The notes under the pieces: model-generated
What the model saw: the letters and a program-made list of their open reading frames with translations, nothing else
Told to the model about the DNA's origin: nothing
Databases searched by the model: none
Position numbers and translations under genes: made by a program
Assembly (NCBI GenBank): GCA_012934845.2
Contig: WNNJ02003593.1
Location: 124,001 to 188,000, forward strand
Direction: 5' to 3'
DNA length: 64,000 nt
From: Pomphorhynchus laevis
Taxonomy: Eukaryota > Acanthocephala > Palaeacanthocephala > Echinorhynchida > Pomphorhynchidae
Part shown: positions 1 to 12,180 of the stretch, one piece after another
Numbering within the stretch: the first letter of the stretch is position 1
Layout: every line of letters starts with the position of its first letter

Positions 1-1174
1 AATCGGTCGGACACCACCAGTCTTTTTTTTCAAGAGCCACTAACCTGCTGGTAGTAAACGCCTCAAGACAGGACGAATAGGCTCGAATGCTAATTTGACA
101 GTAAATTCAGCAAGGGCTTTGGCCAAGGTCTTTGAGTGTTCTCCGAATCCTGTCACCATGTGTCACCACATTAAAAAAGATTTATTTTAACGTGGCAAAT
201 GCGTGTCAGCGCCCGCTTACATGACCACAACAAAACAAAAATGTAAATCATGTGTCGAGATGGTGTGAACGGAGGAGGTGTTTGAATGTGATTTAGGAGA
301 GAGCGCTGCGAACTGAGAGGGAGTTGATTCCAGGCGAATGGAGCGGCGACGAGGAAGGATCAGAGACCATAGTTGTTGGAGTAATTGAGAAGGTGGAGTA
401 AGAGGGTGTGACGGGCACGCAGAGATAGCGAGGTGGGGCGAGTGTCGTCTAAGAAAGGAAGGTTGATGAACGATGGAGAGCCGACAGCGATGAAACGAAA
501 AGTTACGATAAGAAGACGGAGTTTGATGCGGATGTGGATGGTGGGCCAGGAGAGTTGGGCGAGATATGTGGATGATATACATTGACATTATTTTTTAATA
601 AAAAAAGAAAAAATATATTATTATAAAAATAATAAAAATATTAATGTAGAGGAAATTTTAGGACACTGCGTGTTTCGACTTGGCCAAATGAAAGAAATTA
701 AATAAAACATTGTGCAACGACGTCATTTGAAATAATATCAACCTCTGATCGTCCACCGCTAGTCCACAACAGGCAAAAAGAAATTTAGCAGGTTTATCAA
801 GTTAGGCGTAAACTTAACCCATCGATCTCCTTCAAAGACTTTTGCGCTAACACCGGGCACCCAAAATACGTGAAATAACGACTCACATCTATCACCACCG
901 AAAACACACACGAAACTCCACGTTTATGGACGGGTATGCGAGTGCGACAGAACTTGTCGTGATATCCGTGCAAAGAAACCCTCCAAACGAGGGGGCGTTT
1001 AAAAGCACATGGATACTGCCAACTCATTTGCGTATTAAATGGGGAAGTTTACAGTTGATGATCTAGCTTACTAACATTATCTGTAAAGTCTTTTTTATTT
1101 TAAATATAATGTACCGTATCTTGGATTCCGATCATATTTCGTAAATACTCCATACATAACTCGACTTAAGATAA
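1..1174. other. Gene-poor left edge, possible LINE 3' scrap
   Basis: No convincing gene. On the minus strand, roughly 560 to 170, one frame contains a stretch resembling the C-terminal tail of a LINE ORF2 (an FAWNQLPL-like box preceded by basic and hydrophobic residues). It is short and interrupted, so this is weak. The plus strand of 240-560 is unusually purine-rich compared with its surroundings. Nothing was recognised from 600 to 1170 apart from AT-rich sequence. Confidence 0.25.
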
Positions 1175-1553
1175 AACAAACCGCAGTGGTCGAGCACTTT
1201 GGAGAGACGCCTACAACACGCTTAATGAATCTGCCTTTGCATTTGTCGATCTGTGCAAAATTAGCGGTCGTGAGGTCTGCTCAGATTGCGGAAAGCGCGT
1301 ACGACAAAATCGGTAGAAGCATGACATGAAAATACTGAAGTGCACCACCGAAGGAAAGTTTACCCAAAGATTTAACTCGCGAAGTGGCTATAATGATTTT
1401 CGCACATTTCGTTTCGACATGAAGCTTAAAAGACCACCTACTCGTCAATAGCATCCCCAAGTACGTGTATTGATTACTGAACTCCACCTTCTTGTTGTTT
1501 AAACTAATCTTGTCATGTGAGCACAATCTGCCACTTTTACGAAACTTTACTAC

Positions 1554-3364
1554 CTGTAAAAGTCTTAGTTTTGATAAAACCATATACAGAACTTACTAAA
1601 TTAAAGGATAACTATATAATAACAACTATTGATAAAGCTAGTAATAACTTTGTCTTAATATGCAAAATGCTTTATTATGGTATACTAATGAAAGAGGTTA
1701 ATTCTAATGATTTAAATGTAAATCCAACATATGAATGTAGTGAGTTGAGTTTTGAAACAATTATTACAAGTCACTGTTCTATAATGGATAAAAAGGGTAT
1801 AAAGGTTGAATCAGATAATAAAACTATACCAATATTATATTGGAATCCAAAATTACATAAAAATCCAATAAAACCTAGGTTCATATGTAGTGCGTTTAAA
1901 TGTACATTAAAACCACTTTCTGTCTATATGAATAAAATACTTCAAAGTAATTAAAGCACACTTTAAAAAATATTGCAAGGTAATCGAAATTAATACTGGT
2001 ATGAAACACTATTTCAGTGTTAATTCTACAAAAAAAATTTAGAACAGACAAAAGGAATAAATTTTCAAAATATAAATACTTACGATTTTAGTACGCTTTA
2101 TACAAATCTAGATTTAGTAGATATTGAAGAAGCGTTAGTAAAATTAATTAATCTTATACTCGGAAAAAGATATACATATATGTGTTATAATAACTATAAC
2201 GCATATCTAACAAAAATTAAATTATATACGGATAAAATAGAAATTTTTATTTAATAATTTTTATACAAAAATTAAACCATCAAGTAAATATAAATATATG
2301 GATAAAATTGAATTAATAGAATCCTTAAATATTTTGATAAATCAAAATTATTTAAAAGTAGGGACATCTATATTTAGACAAGTAAAAGGTGTTCCAATGG
2401 GTGGTTAATAGTAGCCCAATTATAGCTGACTTGTTTTTAAGCTTTATAGAATATGAATTTGTTCATAACTGTGTAAAAACTAAATCTAAACAATATAAAT
2501 ATATGAAATATATGTTTCGATACATTGATGATATATGTGTATTTAATTCTAATAATTTTTATTCAATTAGTGAGCACATTTATCCAGAAAGCCTTTTTCT
2601 TAACAAAACCGATATTAATGATAAAGAAGGTGTATATCTAGATATAAACATTAAATTAACATTAACTAAAACTACTATTAATTTATATCGTAAAGATGAC
2701 ATATTTAAATTTACAAGAAACATATTTTTGCATGAGCATTCATGCATACCATATAATATAAAATATAATAAATTAAATAATGAAATTTTAAGAATTGCAA
2801 CAATATGTAATGATATTGGCTTTCTTCAAAATCATTTAAATAATTTAAATAGATACATATTTTAAACTAGGTTACTATAAAAGTAACATTAAGCATAAAA
2901 TAGTAAAATATATAAATCAACACAATAATATTAAAAAAAAATTAAAATCATTAGCGGAAAATTTTTATGGATAAATAATAATATACTTTGTATTAGAATT
3001 AGATACTTTACAATCAAATTTAATCAGAGGAAATACGTCCTTAACACGTATTTGGCTCCGCTGCTATGCTGGGTAGAGGAGTTAGGGCCGAAACCTGATA
3101 GCATAGCAATTCCTCCTGATGACCTCTAATTCTTATTCTGATACAACATCTGTTATTTATTAGTCAATTCATAAAAATGACGTTTATTTTAAATTTCAAT
3201 TTTTTATTTTAACTTGATTTAAATTATAGAAAATCTAAAAACAATTATTAATTTTATTATTTAATTATTAAATTTTAATTTAGCATTATTATGTTTTGTT
3301 TATTTTATAATTATATTAAATACGTAGACTCAGTTAGCTGATTTGATTTGTTCTATCGATATTC
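1554..3364 (+). mobile_element. Naiad-like Penelope-like element, copy A (RT half and tail)
   Basis: This is a Penelope-like retroelement inserted inside the older LINE. Its RT N-terminal boxes (TIDKASNNF, then YWNPKLHKNPIKPRFI) lie at 1584-1954. The palm segment at 2380-2870 has a GVPMGG-like box and a catalytic RYIDD at 2518-2532. A long AT-rich tail ends near 3364 with a motif (ACTCAGTTAGCTGAT) that recurs at the ends of other copies. The N-terminal GIY-YIG part seen in the copy at 12.5-14.6 kb is absent, and the first bases jump directly from the mid-element region to the RT, so this copy is internally deleted and broken. It is closely related to the copies at 12.5, 15-16.5, 26.5-28.2 and 40.6-42.1 kb. 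Confidence 0.8.
3026..3127 (+). other. Structured tail element of the Naiad-like family (copy A)
   Basis: This is a repeated block of about 100 nt with strong pairing potential. AGAG (3026-3029) can pair with CTCT (3124-3127). ATACGT (3033-3038) pairs with ACGTAT (3046-3051). GGCTCC (3054-3059) pairs with the GGGCC at 3085-3089. TGCTATGCT (3062-3070) pairs with AGCATAGCA (3100-3108), and GAGGA (3076-3080) pairs with TCCTC (3111-3115); these last two pairings cross, like a pseudoknot. GAAA follows the first strand and CTGATGA (3116-3122) precedes the last, which are the two conserved boxes of a hammerhead core in permuted order. Function is inferred only; no activity is shown. Confidence 0.5.
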
Positions 3365-5304
3365 ACTTCAATTAGATTATTTGAACAGTAGTTAGCTAGA
3401 GCAGTGGTTACGTTTTGAGCCTATTCCAGATCTTTAGTTAGAATAACTAAGTCATCATCGTAAAGAACAGAACTTGATGTTTGACATTCGTTGCTCAGAT
3501 AAGACGGCAAATCATGAATATAAACAGAGAAAAGTATAGGGCTAGGCGGATCTCCCTGCATCACACCGCGGGTAGCAATTATTGTGTCTAATGAAGTAAG
3601 TCCGTCGAAGACATTTAATGAATTAGCATAGATGATATTGCACAAGTTTCAGCATACGACTATATATCCAGGAATCCATTGACAATTTACGGGTGAGTAT
3701 TTCTCGATTAACAGAATCAAATGCTTTTTTAAAGTCAACAAAGATAGCATATAAATGACTTTTGCGTTCGAATTGTAATAACACTTGTTCACGAACTACC
3801 TTAATTGCGTCCACCGTTGATCGGTGAGGTCGGAAACCAAATTGTTCTGGCGGCAACAGATAATCACGGTGTTTCGATAATCGATTGGTTATAAGAGTGG
3901 ACAAAAATTTATAGGTATGATTTAGCAGGGCAATTCCACGGTAAGAGTTAGTATCACTTATATCCCCTTTACCCTTATACAGGATTTTTATTACCGCTCG
4001 CTTCCATGACACCGGCATTTGATAACCGTATAGGACACAATTGAATAAATGTAGCCAATAACTCTATAATAAATAAAAGGAATCTTTAATTTGTTGAACA
4101 CATAATTGGTCAGGTCCGTCCGCCTTATTATAAGGCATAGAAAAGAGAGCAAGTTCCAATTCGGTCAACGAAGATGGAGCATTTAGTTTGTCATTGTTAC
4201 TGCCCAAGCATGACAATGTTATCCGCGAATTATTATTACGGCACATTGGGAGGTCTTGTGAATTAACGAGACTATCGTTAAAGTGTTTAAACCAAAGGGT
4301 CACCGGAATGCTGGAGGTACTAACATTGTTTTTGCTTTGCAGTTTCAAAGGTCATTGTTCTGCTTTTTTCAAGCGTTTGTATTCTTCCTTTAATAATATT
4401 AATTCGCGAAATTTTGATAACATCGTACAATACACACGCAGTAAGAAAATAAAATTCATATTAATATCATGATCAAGCCGCCGGCTTTTGTCATAAATAT
4501 GAGCTTTCTCCGTACCTGTACAAAAGGTATTGGCTTACGATGTATCTTGTTTCCATAATGTTAAGAATTGCGTTTAGAGAGTGGATGACATGCGGTGAGA
4601 AGGCATGTACTGATTTTGGAGAAACTTGCTTCTATTTCATATGCATTTAGAAACTCAAGTGCGTCTTTAATCATATTATGATTCAAATTCCTGAAACAAA
4701 GTTTTTTGCTAATTTGTGAAGGCGAGGATTTCTCTATTGGCGTGTTAATATGATTTTCTAGAATGAAAGATACAGGTTTGTGTTTGCGGAGTAGAGCCCA
4801 TTCGGATGCAATCTCCAGTTTAACCTTTTTGACGCTAACATTTGTAAATATGAAATCGACGCAACTTCGCCTATTATGAGACTCATAAGTCCATCCTTCT
4901 AAGGGTACGTGCAACTCAAGACCAAACTCACTGAAAAAGTATAGCAGTTGCTTAAGTTTAGATGGGACATGGTTCATGAAACGTACATTAAAATGCACGT
5001 TTTAAAATGCATGAAACGTGGGTTAAAATAACAACCTTTTAAAAGAATACCGCATGAATCTATGCATATTACCTTAGATGACTTTTTAACCTTCCAGTTT
5101 GTAAAGCTTGGACTAACAGCAAGGGACACGCCACCGAAGGGTCCGTTATTAAAAGGAATATTAAAAGTGTAATAGTTAGATAAGGACACATCAAAATGTG
5201 GAATATTAAAAGTGTAATAGTTAGGTAAGGACACCAATTGAGTATAAAGAGTTTCAGTAAAGACTATTAAATCGAACGAAAAAAAACCAGGAGGTTATAT
5301 CCGC

Positions 5305-6377
5305 TGAATGAGTTAAATTTTTTGGGTTATCGATTATCAAACGGCTCCGTCAGACGAGATATTGATCGTGTGAAGCCTCTACTTGATTATTTGTTGCCTT
5401 GCGATAAGAAAACCATGTATCGATTTTAGGTCTTCTGGCGTATTATTCCAAATGGATACCATCGTTTTCAAAAAGATACGATTGATACTCCATTGTGAGT
5501 CATTTTCACCGCCAAATGAAGTAATTGCTGAAATCCAAGCTCTTAAACTGTCTCTAACAGTTGAAAAATACGCCCCATATAACTCCACAGTAGCTGTCCT
5601 AAGCCAATCGACCAGACCGATAGCTTTCGTTTCACAGACTCCCCCAAAAACAACGCTGCATCAATCTAGCGTGTAAAAGAAAGCTCAAGCAATTGTCAAT
5701 GCCACCCAATAATGGAAACATTACCTTCTCTGTAAACCTTTTAAAATAATAACTGACCAGAGGTCTGTAAGTTTCATGTTCGACAGGATTCATTCGAGTA
5801 GAATAAAAACGATAAAGTAGCCGGACGGCGCATAGAGTTGGCACTTTTATAATATGAAATAGAGTACCGTACTGGAAAAGACAATAAAGCCGCGGACGCG
5901 ATGTCACGCATTGCACTTGCATGTTCTGTTCAAGGTTCTCTCGAGGAACTCAACCACGCCCACGTTTCACTATGCCATCCAGGTATCACACGAATGCTAC
6001 ACTTTATATGACAATGCAGTCTTACTTACGATAAATCTGAAGTTATGAAGGTCGCAAATCAATGTCGTGATTGTGCCAGAATTAACCCTAGGTTCTGTAA
6101 ACTAATTATTGGCCACGTTATTAATGCTACTCAACCATTCTAGAGGCTAAATATTGATTTCAAGGATCATCTTGATGCTGTCACGAAACACTGATATTTG
6201 CTCTGTGTCATCGATGAGTATTCTCGGTTCCATTTCGCCGTTCCGTGTGTAGACTGTTCTTCATCATCAGTAATATCTGCCTTGCGCCAAAACTTTATTT
6301 ATGGGTTCCCGGCTAGAATACATTCTAACCAGGGAACATGCTTTCAATCTCTGGAACTTCCCGATTTTCTTTCATCT
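5305..6377 (+). mobile_element. Ty3/Gypsy fossil 1, left part (RT end, RNase H, integrase)
   Basis: This is the remains of an internal Gypsy-type region. The C-terminal part of the RT lies at about 5305-5500 and an RNase H segment at about 5580-5900 (SQSTRPIAFVSQT-like box). The integrase start follows, with a Cys/His zinc-binding box near 6040-6080 and part of the core (VIDEYSRFHFAVP) at 6198-6350. No LTRs of its own are visible. It is badly decayed, with many breaks, and is interrupted at 6377 by a younger LTR element. Matching integrase and C-terminal material continues on the far side at 10614-11330. Confidence 0.7.
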
Positions 6378-6556
6378 TGTTACGTTGCCTAATGTGATAC
6401 TTCTATTGTAATACGTAACCCACTGTATTTTGCATGCTAACACTTTCATGTAACGCCATTTGATTTCTATTGTTTAAACGCTATATAACATTCTGATTTT
6501 GCGAAAAGAAACTACTGTTTTGTTTGCTCACAATGTTTCTTGTTTAAAACATAACA
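6378..6556 (+). repeat. Left LTR of Gypsy fossil 2
   Basis: It matches 10434-10613 nearly base for base, beginning TGTTA and ending just before the primer-binding-like site. A rough hand count gives about 7 differences over about 168 compared bases. Confidence 0.85.
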
Positions 6557-9500
6557 ATTGGTGACAGCGGTGGGATTGTGCAATGGAAATACTTACCGAA
6601 ATGATCAAGGAACAAATCGTTATTCAGAGCAAGCAAATAGAAGCTCTTACGAAAATGGTCGAACAATTTTCTGAGAAGTAAGGGGAAAATAATTCAACTG
6701 CAGCTACAATCTTGCGATTTGATCCATTTATTCCAAGCGACGAGCTTTGGCAATCATATGCATCCCGATTCGCTACTTATATAAAAGCAAATTATGTACC
6801 AACGGATAAGATACCCGCTGTATTTCTCAATTCGCAAGATAAAGATATATATTTACATCTGTCAAATTGGGCCAATCAACTTAACAGTAAAGACATCAAT
6901 GAGCTGACGATGGAAGAAATTAAAAGCTTTATGCGCGACCAATTCGATATTGCGAGTTTTGCGATACGAGAACGATACCTATTCTGGACCGGAAAAGAAC
7001 AAAATGCCGACGAAACAATAATGCAGTTGGTTGCAAGAATAAGACACGAGGCTTCTAGGTGCGATTTCAGCGCAGTCACTAATCCTTATGATGATTCAAT
7101 AATGACAAGATTTAACTGCTCAATCAAAAGCGAAGCTATACGTAGAGCTCTTTTTCGAATAAAATCGACAGAGTTAAATTTCGCGAAGGCCATTGAAATT
7201 GCAGTTGAAATGAAAACCAGTGGCCAAGCGGCAAGAAATTTGTCGCAAGATATAACTCAAAATGACGATAAGTGTGTCCACCGAGTCAACAAACGCTACC
7301 AAAAACAATTTTCAATCGACAAATACTTCAAGCAATACAGCTACCGCCTGCTTTAGGTGTGGAAATACGGAACATCAAACATATCCGAGCTGGGCTCGAA
7401 GAAAATACTGCAACTTCTGCAATAAGCTGGGACACAGCCAAAGTATGTAGAAGCAGAAAAGACACTGCTAAAACATATGAAGTTCAGACGATATGCAATA
7501 GTATTAATACTTTAGCTGATATATCGACAACTAAGCTTATGGTATACATCATGTTAAACGGGAAGAAAATTCAGTTTGAAATAGACACCGGCTCAGGCTA
7601 CAACTTTATTTCGAAAGACGTATGGAAACTGATGGGAAGACCTATATTAAAGTCAGTAGATAACACTTTTCGATCAGCGTTCTCACATCTAATCCCTATT
7701 TTAGGAGCAGTTAAACTGGAAGTCAGTCAGTTGAACTCAAGTCATCGATGTCAAGAACAATTCATCGTAGCTAATATGTACGGTCTAAACATAATTGGCA
7801 GAAAGGGAATAGTGTCGATGTCAATATCGACAGATGAATTGTTAAAAAGTTTCGTAAAATGCTTGAAACCGTGTAATGTCGTTAACGTGAGTACCAAAGG
7901 CGATAACAGGGATATGTTGCAATTAAAGAGAGAATGTGAAGAAATATGTGCGAAATTCCCATCTCTCTTCACACAAGAATTAGGACGAATCAAATGTGTG
8001 GAACTTGATATTAAATTTCGCGAAGAAAGTCGTCCCATCTTTTGTAAACCACGTGTTGTACCAATCGCTCTACAATCGGAAGTTTCTAAAGCAATTGAAA
8101 GAGGAATAGAATTAGGTATTTGGGAAAAAGTGCCTTCAAATAATTTCGGTACACCAATTGTACCTATTCTCAAGAAGTCAGATAAGACTTCGACGTCTAC
8201 TATGAGAATATGTGGAGATTATTCAGTTACGGTCAACAGTCAGCTCAAGACACACCGCCACCCAATACCAACAGTGAACAAATTAATGTCGAGATTATCG
8301 GGTAACTTTGGATTTACGAAAATTGATCTCGCCGACACCTACAATCAGGTGTGTATATCTCCAGAATCCCAGAAACGTTATGCTCTCAGCACATCTCAAG
8401 GAGTATTGTTACAAAAAAAGACTGCCTTTCGGTATTGCATCTGCTCCAGGATATTCCAAAGCATAATGGATAATCTCACCAAGGATCTACCCGGCGTTTC
8501 AGTGTTTATGGATGACATACTAGTTAGCGATGTGTCTGAACGTGATCATGTTGAGAACCTAAAATGGCTTCTGGAACGTCTAAGCGATAACAGCCTACGT
8601 TGTAACTATAATAAGTGTCAATTTGCCATGTCGTCAGTTAACTATTTGGGTCATCGAATATCTTTAGGGGGAGTATCAAAGGGAGATTCAGTTGATAGCG
8701 TTAAAATGATGCCGGAACCTCATGACGTTTCAACGTTAAGGTCGGTTTTGGGGTCTGACTATTCTATGGAAAAATTTTTACGAATCTATCAACAGTAACA
8801 GATCCACTAAATAGCTTGACTCGAAAAGGAGTGAGTTGGAAATGGACACAAATAGAGCAAGATGCCTTTAACAAACTGAAAAGTATGCTATGCAGCGATA
8901 CTATACTGGCACATTTTGATCCAAATCTCCCGATAGGCATCTCATGCGACGCATCCAATGTAGGTATAGGAGCAGTACTGTTTTATCGTTATGAAGATAA
9001 TTCGGAGCGACCTATTGCTAATATATCCAAAACATTAACATCGACACAACTTAAATATAGCCAAATTCAAAAAGAGGCTCGAAGTATCATATTTGGATTA
9101 CATAAATTCCATCAGTACTTGTATGGGAAGAAATTCATATTAGTGACTAACCACAAACCCTTGCTACAAATATTTGGCAATAACAGTTCACTTCCGAAAA
9201 TGAGCCTCAATCGACTTGGACGCTGAGCGATGACTCTTAATCAATACGACTATCAAATCGAATTTCGATCTTCACAGAATCATGGCAATGCCGATGCGTT
9301 AAGCAGACTTCCCGCATTCAATGATATATGATTCGACAGCAATGAAAATGATGGACATTCTGAACGCATAGCTATTATACATGGTGACATACACAGGCAA
9401 CAGGACATAAGGAAGTTATCCTTAGCCGATCCTACTATTTCAACGGTACTGTTGTGTTTACAAAATGGCAAATGGTCATGTAAGATAGGTAATTACGACT

Positions 9501-10433
9501 GAGAATTGCGTCAATATCAATCATTAAACGATTACTTGCAAGAAATTGATGGTTGCTTGTTTTACAGAGATCGATTGGTTATACCGAAAGATTTACGATG
9601 AAAAGTTCTGGATATGCTACACATAAGTCATCAAGGTATGGAAAGGATGAAATCGTTAGCAAGAACTGTGATGTTTTGGCCAGGAATTAACTCTGACATC
9701 GAGAAAGTAAGCAAAGATTGCACTGAATGTCGAGAAAATCTGAACAGACCTGCCTAGGCCCTAGTATTGATTGATGCCCTCTCACGGTATCATTGTGTAC
9801 ATATTGTGCCAAATACATCAACTGCCCAAACGATTCGAATTCTGGACGACGAATTTTCAAGCTGCTATTAGGAAAACAAATACGAACAAAAATTGATGCT
9901 CTTGTCCCGATCAAAAACGTCAACCTTCAATAAGATGAAACAAATAAACCGCATGTGGCGAATGGTAAAACTTATTCATTCTTCAAAGGAGGCAATGTTC
10001 AGCTTCTCGACTTGAGACCAGGAAGTTCGACTAAATGGATATTTGGTATTGTAACCAAAGTACTAGGTCCAAGGACCGTATTGATTCGATCCAGGGGCAA
10101 ACTTTTAAAGCGACATGTTGATCAACTAAGAAAGTTGAACGGAACACCCCTTCCAATTCACAATGAGTTTGATACAGACGATGATTACACACCTATTATT
10201 GATACAAACTCTAAGTTTATTGACAAAAATTGTGAAAATTCGAATCAAGAGACAAGTAAAGACCTACAATTCCCAAAGAATACTACAATACCAGAAAATA
10301 CTCGAATGAGCGAAGCGAACAAACAACTTCTTCAACATCAATCAACGATTAGAAGATCACAATATACAAGGAGAAAACCTCGACTGTATCCACAACCAGA
10401 ATGGATATAGTACCAGCTTATGAAGAGAATAGA

Positions 10434-10613
10434 TGTTAAGTTGCCTAATGTAATACTTCTATTGTAATACGTAAGCCACTGTATTTTGCATGCTAATACT
10501 TTCATGTAACGCCATTTGATTTCTATTGTTTAAATGCTATATAACATTTTGATTTTGTGAAAATAAACTACTGTTTTGTTTGCTCACAATGTTTCTTGTT
10601 TAAAACATAGAAC
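10434..10613 (+). repeat. Right LTR of Gypsy fossil 2
   Basis: This is the partner of the LTR at 6378-6556. It is followed directly by CATCT, the same pentamer that precedes the left LTR. Confidence 0.85.
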
Positions 10614-11330
10614 ATCTCAAAGTGTCACATGTAGTAGAAACACGCCGTACAACCCGAAAAGAATGGATATACAGTACGGTTTGTCGGGATAATTTAGAAG
10701 GCCGTCCAGTTAGCGACAAAGTCGAAAATCTTGTCCTATAAACACTGACAAATAGTTTTACTTCAGTATTAGCGTCTCTGCGATCCTTATTATGTACTAG
10801 CCCCGGAGAGACGCCTCACGATCGTTTACTTCGCTACTCAAGAAATTCTAAAAATTCACTTATCCTACCACAGTGGATCAAAAACGACAGGGCCTTCTTA
10901 CTCAAGGATGATCAAGCACTAAAATTTCGAAATTCTTTTCGCAAAGTAGTACTATTGCAATCCAACGGCCACTACGCTGTTGTACGAGACGAATATGGAA
11001 AAGAGTCGGCCGTATCTGTTCGTAAGTTAGCGAGAATACCACAGACTAGCACAGTAGCATGCGATGATACAGTTATCAGTCAAGAGTCTGAGTATGCGTC
11101 TAACTCACCATCTAGTTATCGAGACTATGAAACGTCACGCGTCGCGCAATCAGACAATCATGTCTCACACGAAGAGCCCGAACACAATTCGATCAAACAA
11201 AGAATGGAATTGGAAGATAACAAGTTACTGGATGGAAGCAACGTATTCCCTAAGAACATTCCAGTCGCAGATGAACTCGTATGGTCTAGCACGGACGTCG
11301 AGACTCTTGGACGAAAATAACGAAGAAGAC
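10614..11330 (+). mobile_element. Ty3/Gypsy fossil 1, right part (integrase end and C-terminal region)
   Basis: The sequence after the nested LTR element reads as the end of a Gypsy integrase: a SLRSLLCTSPGETPHDRL-like box near 10770-10830, then a C-terminal chromatin or nucleic-acid-binding-like segment (VVLLQSNGHYAVVRDEYG) at 10950-11040 and a low-complexity acidic tail to about 11320. Orientation and domain order fit the other half of the fossil at 5305-6377. The two pieces are separated by the insertion at 6378-10613. It is broken in several places and no LTR was found. Confidence 0.65.
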
Positions 11331-11689
11331 AAAGACCCGCATATCTCAACGATTACAAATGCTGACGAGAAGATTGTTATGATATTAAATTTATTTGAAT
11401 GTTACATTATGTTTTATGTTTCAGATATAATTGAATAAAAACCTGAACGGTTTAATCTACAACAAGAGCATTGCACTTCGTGTAATAATCCATATTATTT
11501 ACATATATATCGTGTAATGATCCATCTTTACATGTATTATCATGGCTGTTTAATTTTTGTATAAACATTGATGAAAGTTGAGATGTAGAAGAATGCTGAG
11601 AAATTTGGGTGTTTAACGAATTATGATACGACGATGAAACATCGTCGTATCATAATGTGTTTAAGAATAAGAGACCACTCAGAGTCTAG
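11331..11689. other. Intergenic stretch with a perfect hairpin
   Basis: No gene was recognised. The interval contains a perfect inverted repeat at 11620-11656: 17-bp arms (ATTATGATACGACGATG and its complement) around an AAA loop. The surroundings are AT-rich. Confidence 0.6.
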
Positions 11690-12180
11690 TTATATTTACA
11701 TGTATTTGATTTCCGATTTGAAAATATGAGATCGATGCAGCTTCGTCCTTTCGGAGTTTCTGACGATCATTTTTCTAAAGGGACATGCAAATCAAATCAA
11801 ATGATCGAATAGATTTTATGAGAATTTATAGTTTTAGTAAAGAAGGCAGTAAGTATTTAGCGTTAAAATCTATGACGACAATATACTCGAGTCAACTTTA
11901 CATCTAGGATGGATAATTCGTCGATTATATCATATGCCGTATAAGAATATTAAAACATTTTATAAGCATTCTGAGACAAACCTCATTTGCGGATGAATCG
12001 CATGACCGCTCAGCGAATAAAGAACTGACACCGAGCAGTATTTCACAAAATTGGCAAGTGACGTTGGAATATCGAAGGTATTTAAGCCATTAATCGTATA
12101 TTTGGATGTACAGAAGGTTTCAGTTAGCCAAGGATGCCAAATGAACGGAAGATACACCGTTTATTAAGAGTGTATTAGAA
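11690..12180 (-). mobile_element. LINE endonuclease fragment
   Basis: The minus strand reads as a piece of an APE-type endonuclease domain. HPWLTETF and INGLNTFDIP lie near 12140-12060. A downstream block at about 11710-11790 is similar in nucleotides to the LINE endonuclease region at about 4843-4920 (for example ATATGAGATCGATGCAGCTT). It is therefore a second, diverged and truncated member of the same family. It has no intact frame and no RT. Confidence 0.5.

Larger units (their letters stand above)
1175..5290 (-). mobile_element. APE-type LINE, decayed, split by a Penelope-like insertion
   Basis: Minus-strand non-LTR retrotransposon in two pieces, 5290-3405 and 1553-1175. In order: an APE-like endonuclease segment (5290-4560, with a CVDFIFTN-type box near 4860), a linker (4348-4064), RT fingers and palm (4018-3640, FGFRPHRSTVDA and FVDFKKAFDSVNRE boxes), a GVMQGDPPSP box, and a catalytic box read as YDDD at 3451-3462 where YADD is usual. 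The post-RT region resumes at 1553 (TYLGMLLTSRW, then LLPILSYALSAI) and runs to about 1175. The reading frame breaks several times, and the endonuclease region carries a local tandem duplication at about 5150-5232. The clade was not assigned; the boxes fit the I/Jockey/R1 group broadly. The 1554-3364 interval belongs to a younger element. Confidence 0.7.
6378..10613 (+). mobile_element. Ty3/Gypsy LTR retrotransposon fossil 2, nested in fossil 1
   Basis: This is an LTR element of about 4.2 kb. LTRs of about 178 bp lie at 6378-6556 and 10434-10613. A primer-binding-like site (TGGTGACAGCGGTGGG) sits just inside the left LTR near 6559, and a purine-rich tract precedes the right LTR. Parts in order: a gag-like region (about 6.7-7.45 kb, ending with a Cys/His knuckle), protease (DTGSGYNF near 7.58 kb), RT (VFMDDILV near 8.5 kb), RNase H (SCDASNVGIGAVLF near 8.95 kb), a reduced integrase (about 9.3-9.93 kb) and a C-terminal domain (about 9.95-10.4 kb). 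The pentamer CATCT at 6373-6377 and 10614-10618 looks like the target-site duplication. The element is broken in several places. LTR divergence is roughly 4% by eye, which suggests modest age. Confidence 0.88.

Noticed and set aside
217-588. 123-codon minus-strand frame rich in Ser, Pro and His
   Set aside because: Likely a shadow of a purine-rich strand; another minus-strand frame looks more like a LINE tail, and neither is convincing.
797-1027. 76-codon minus-strand frame
   Set aside because: No recognisable motif and no supporting context.
5379-5588. Minus-strand 69-codon frame with a WNNTPEDL stretch resembling a LINE ORF2 end
   Set aside because: The plus strand here reads as Gypsy RT and RNase H remnants continuing into the integrase, which explains the region better.
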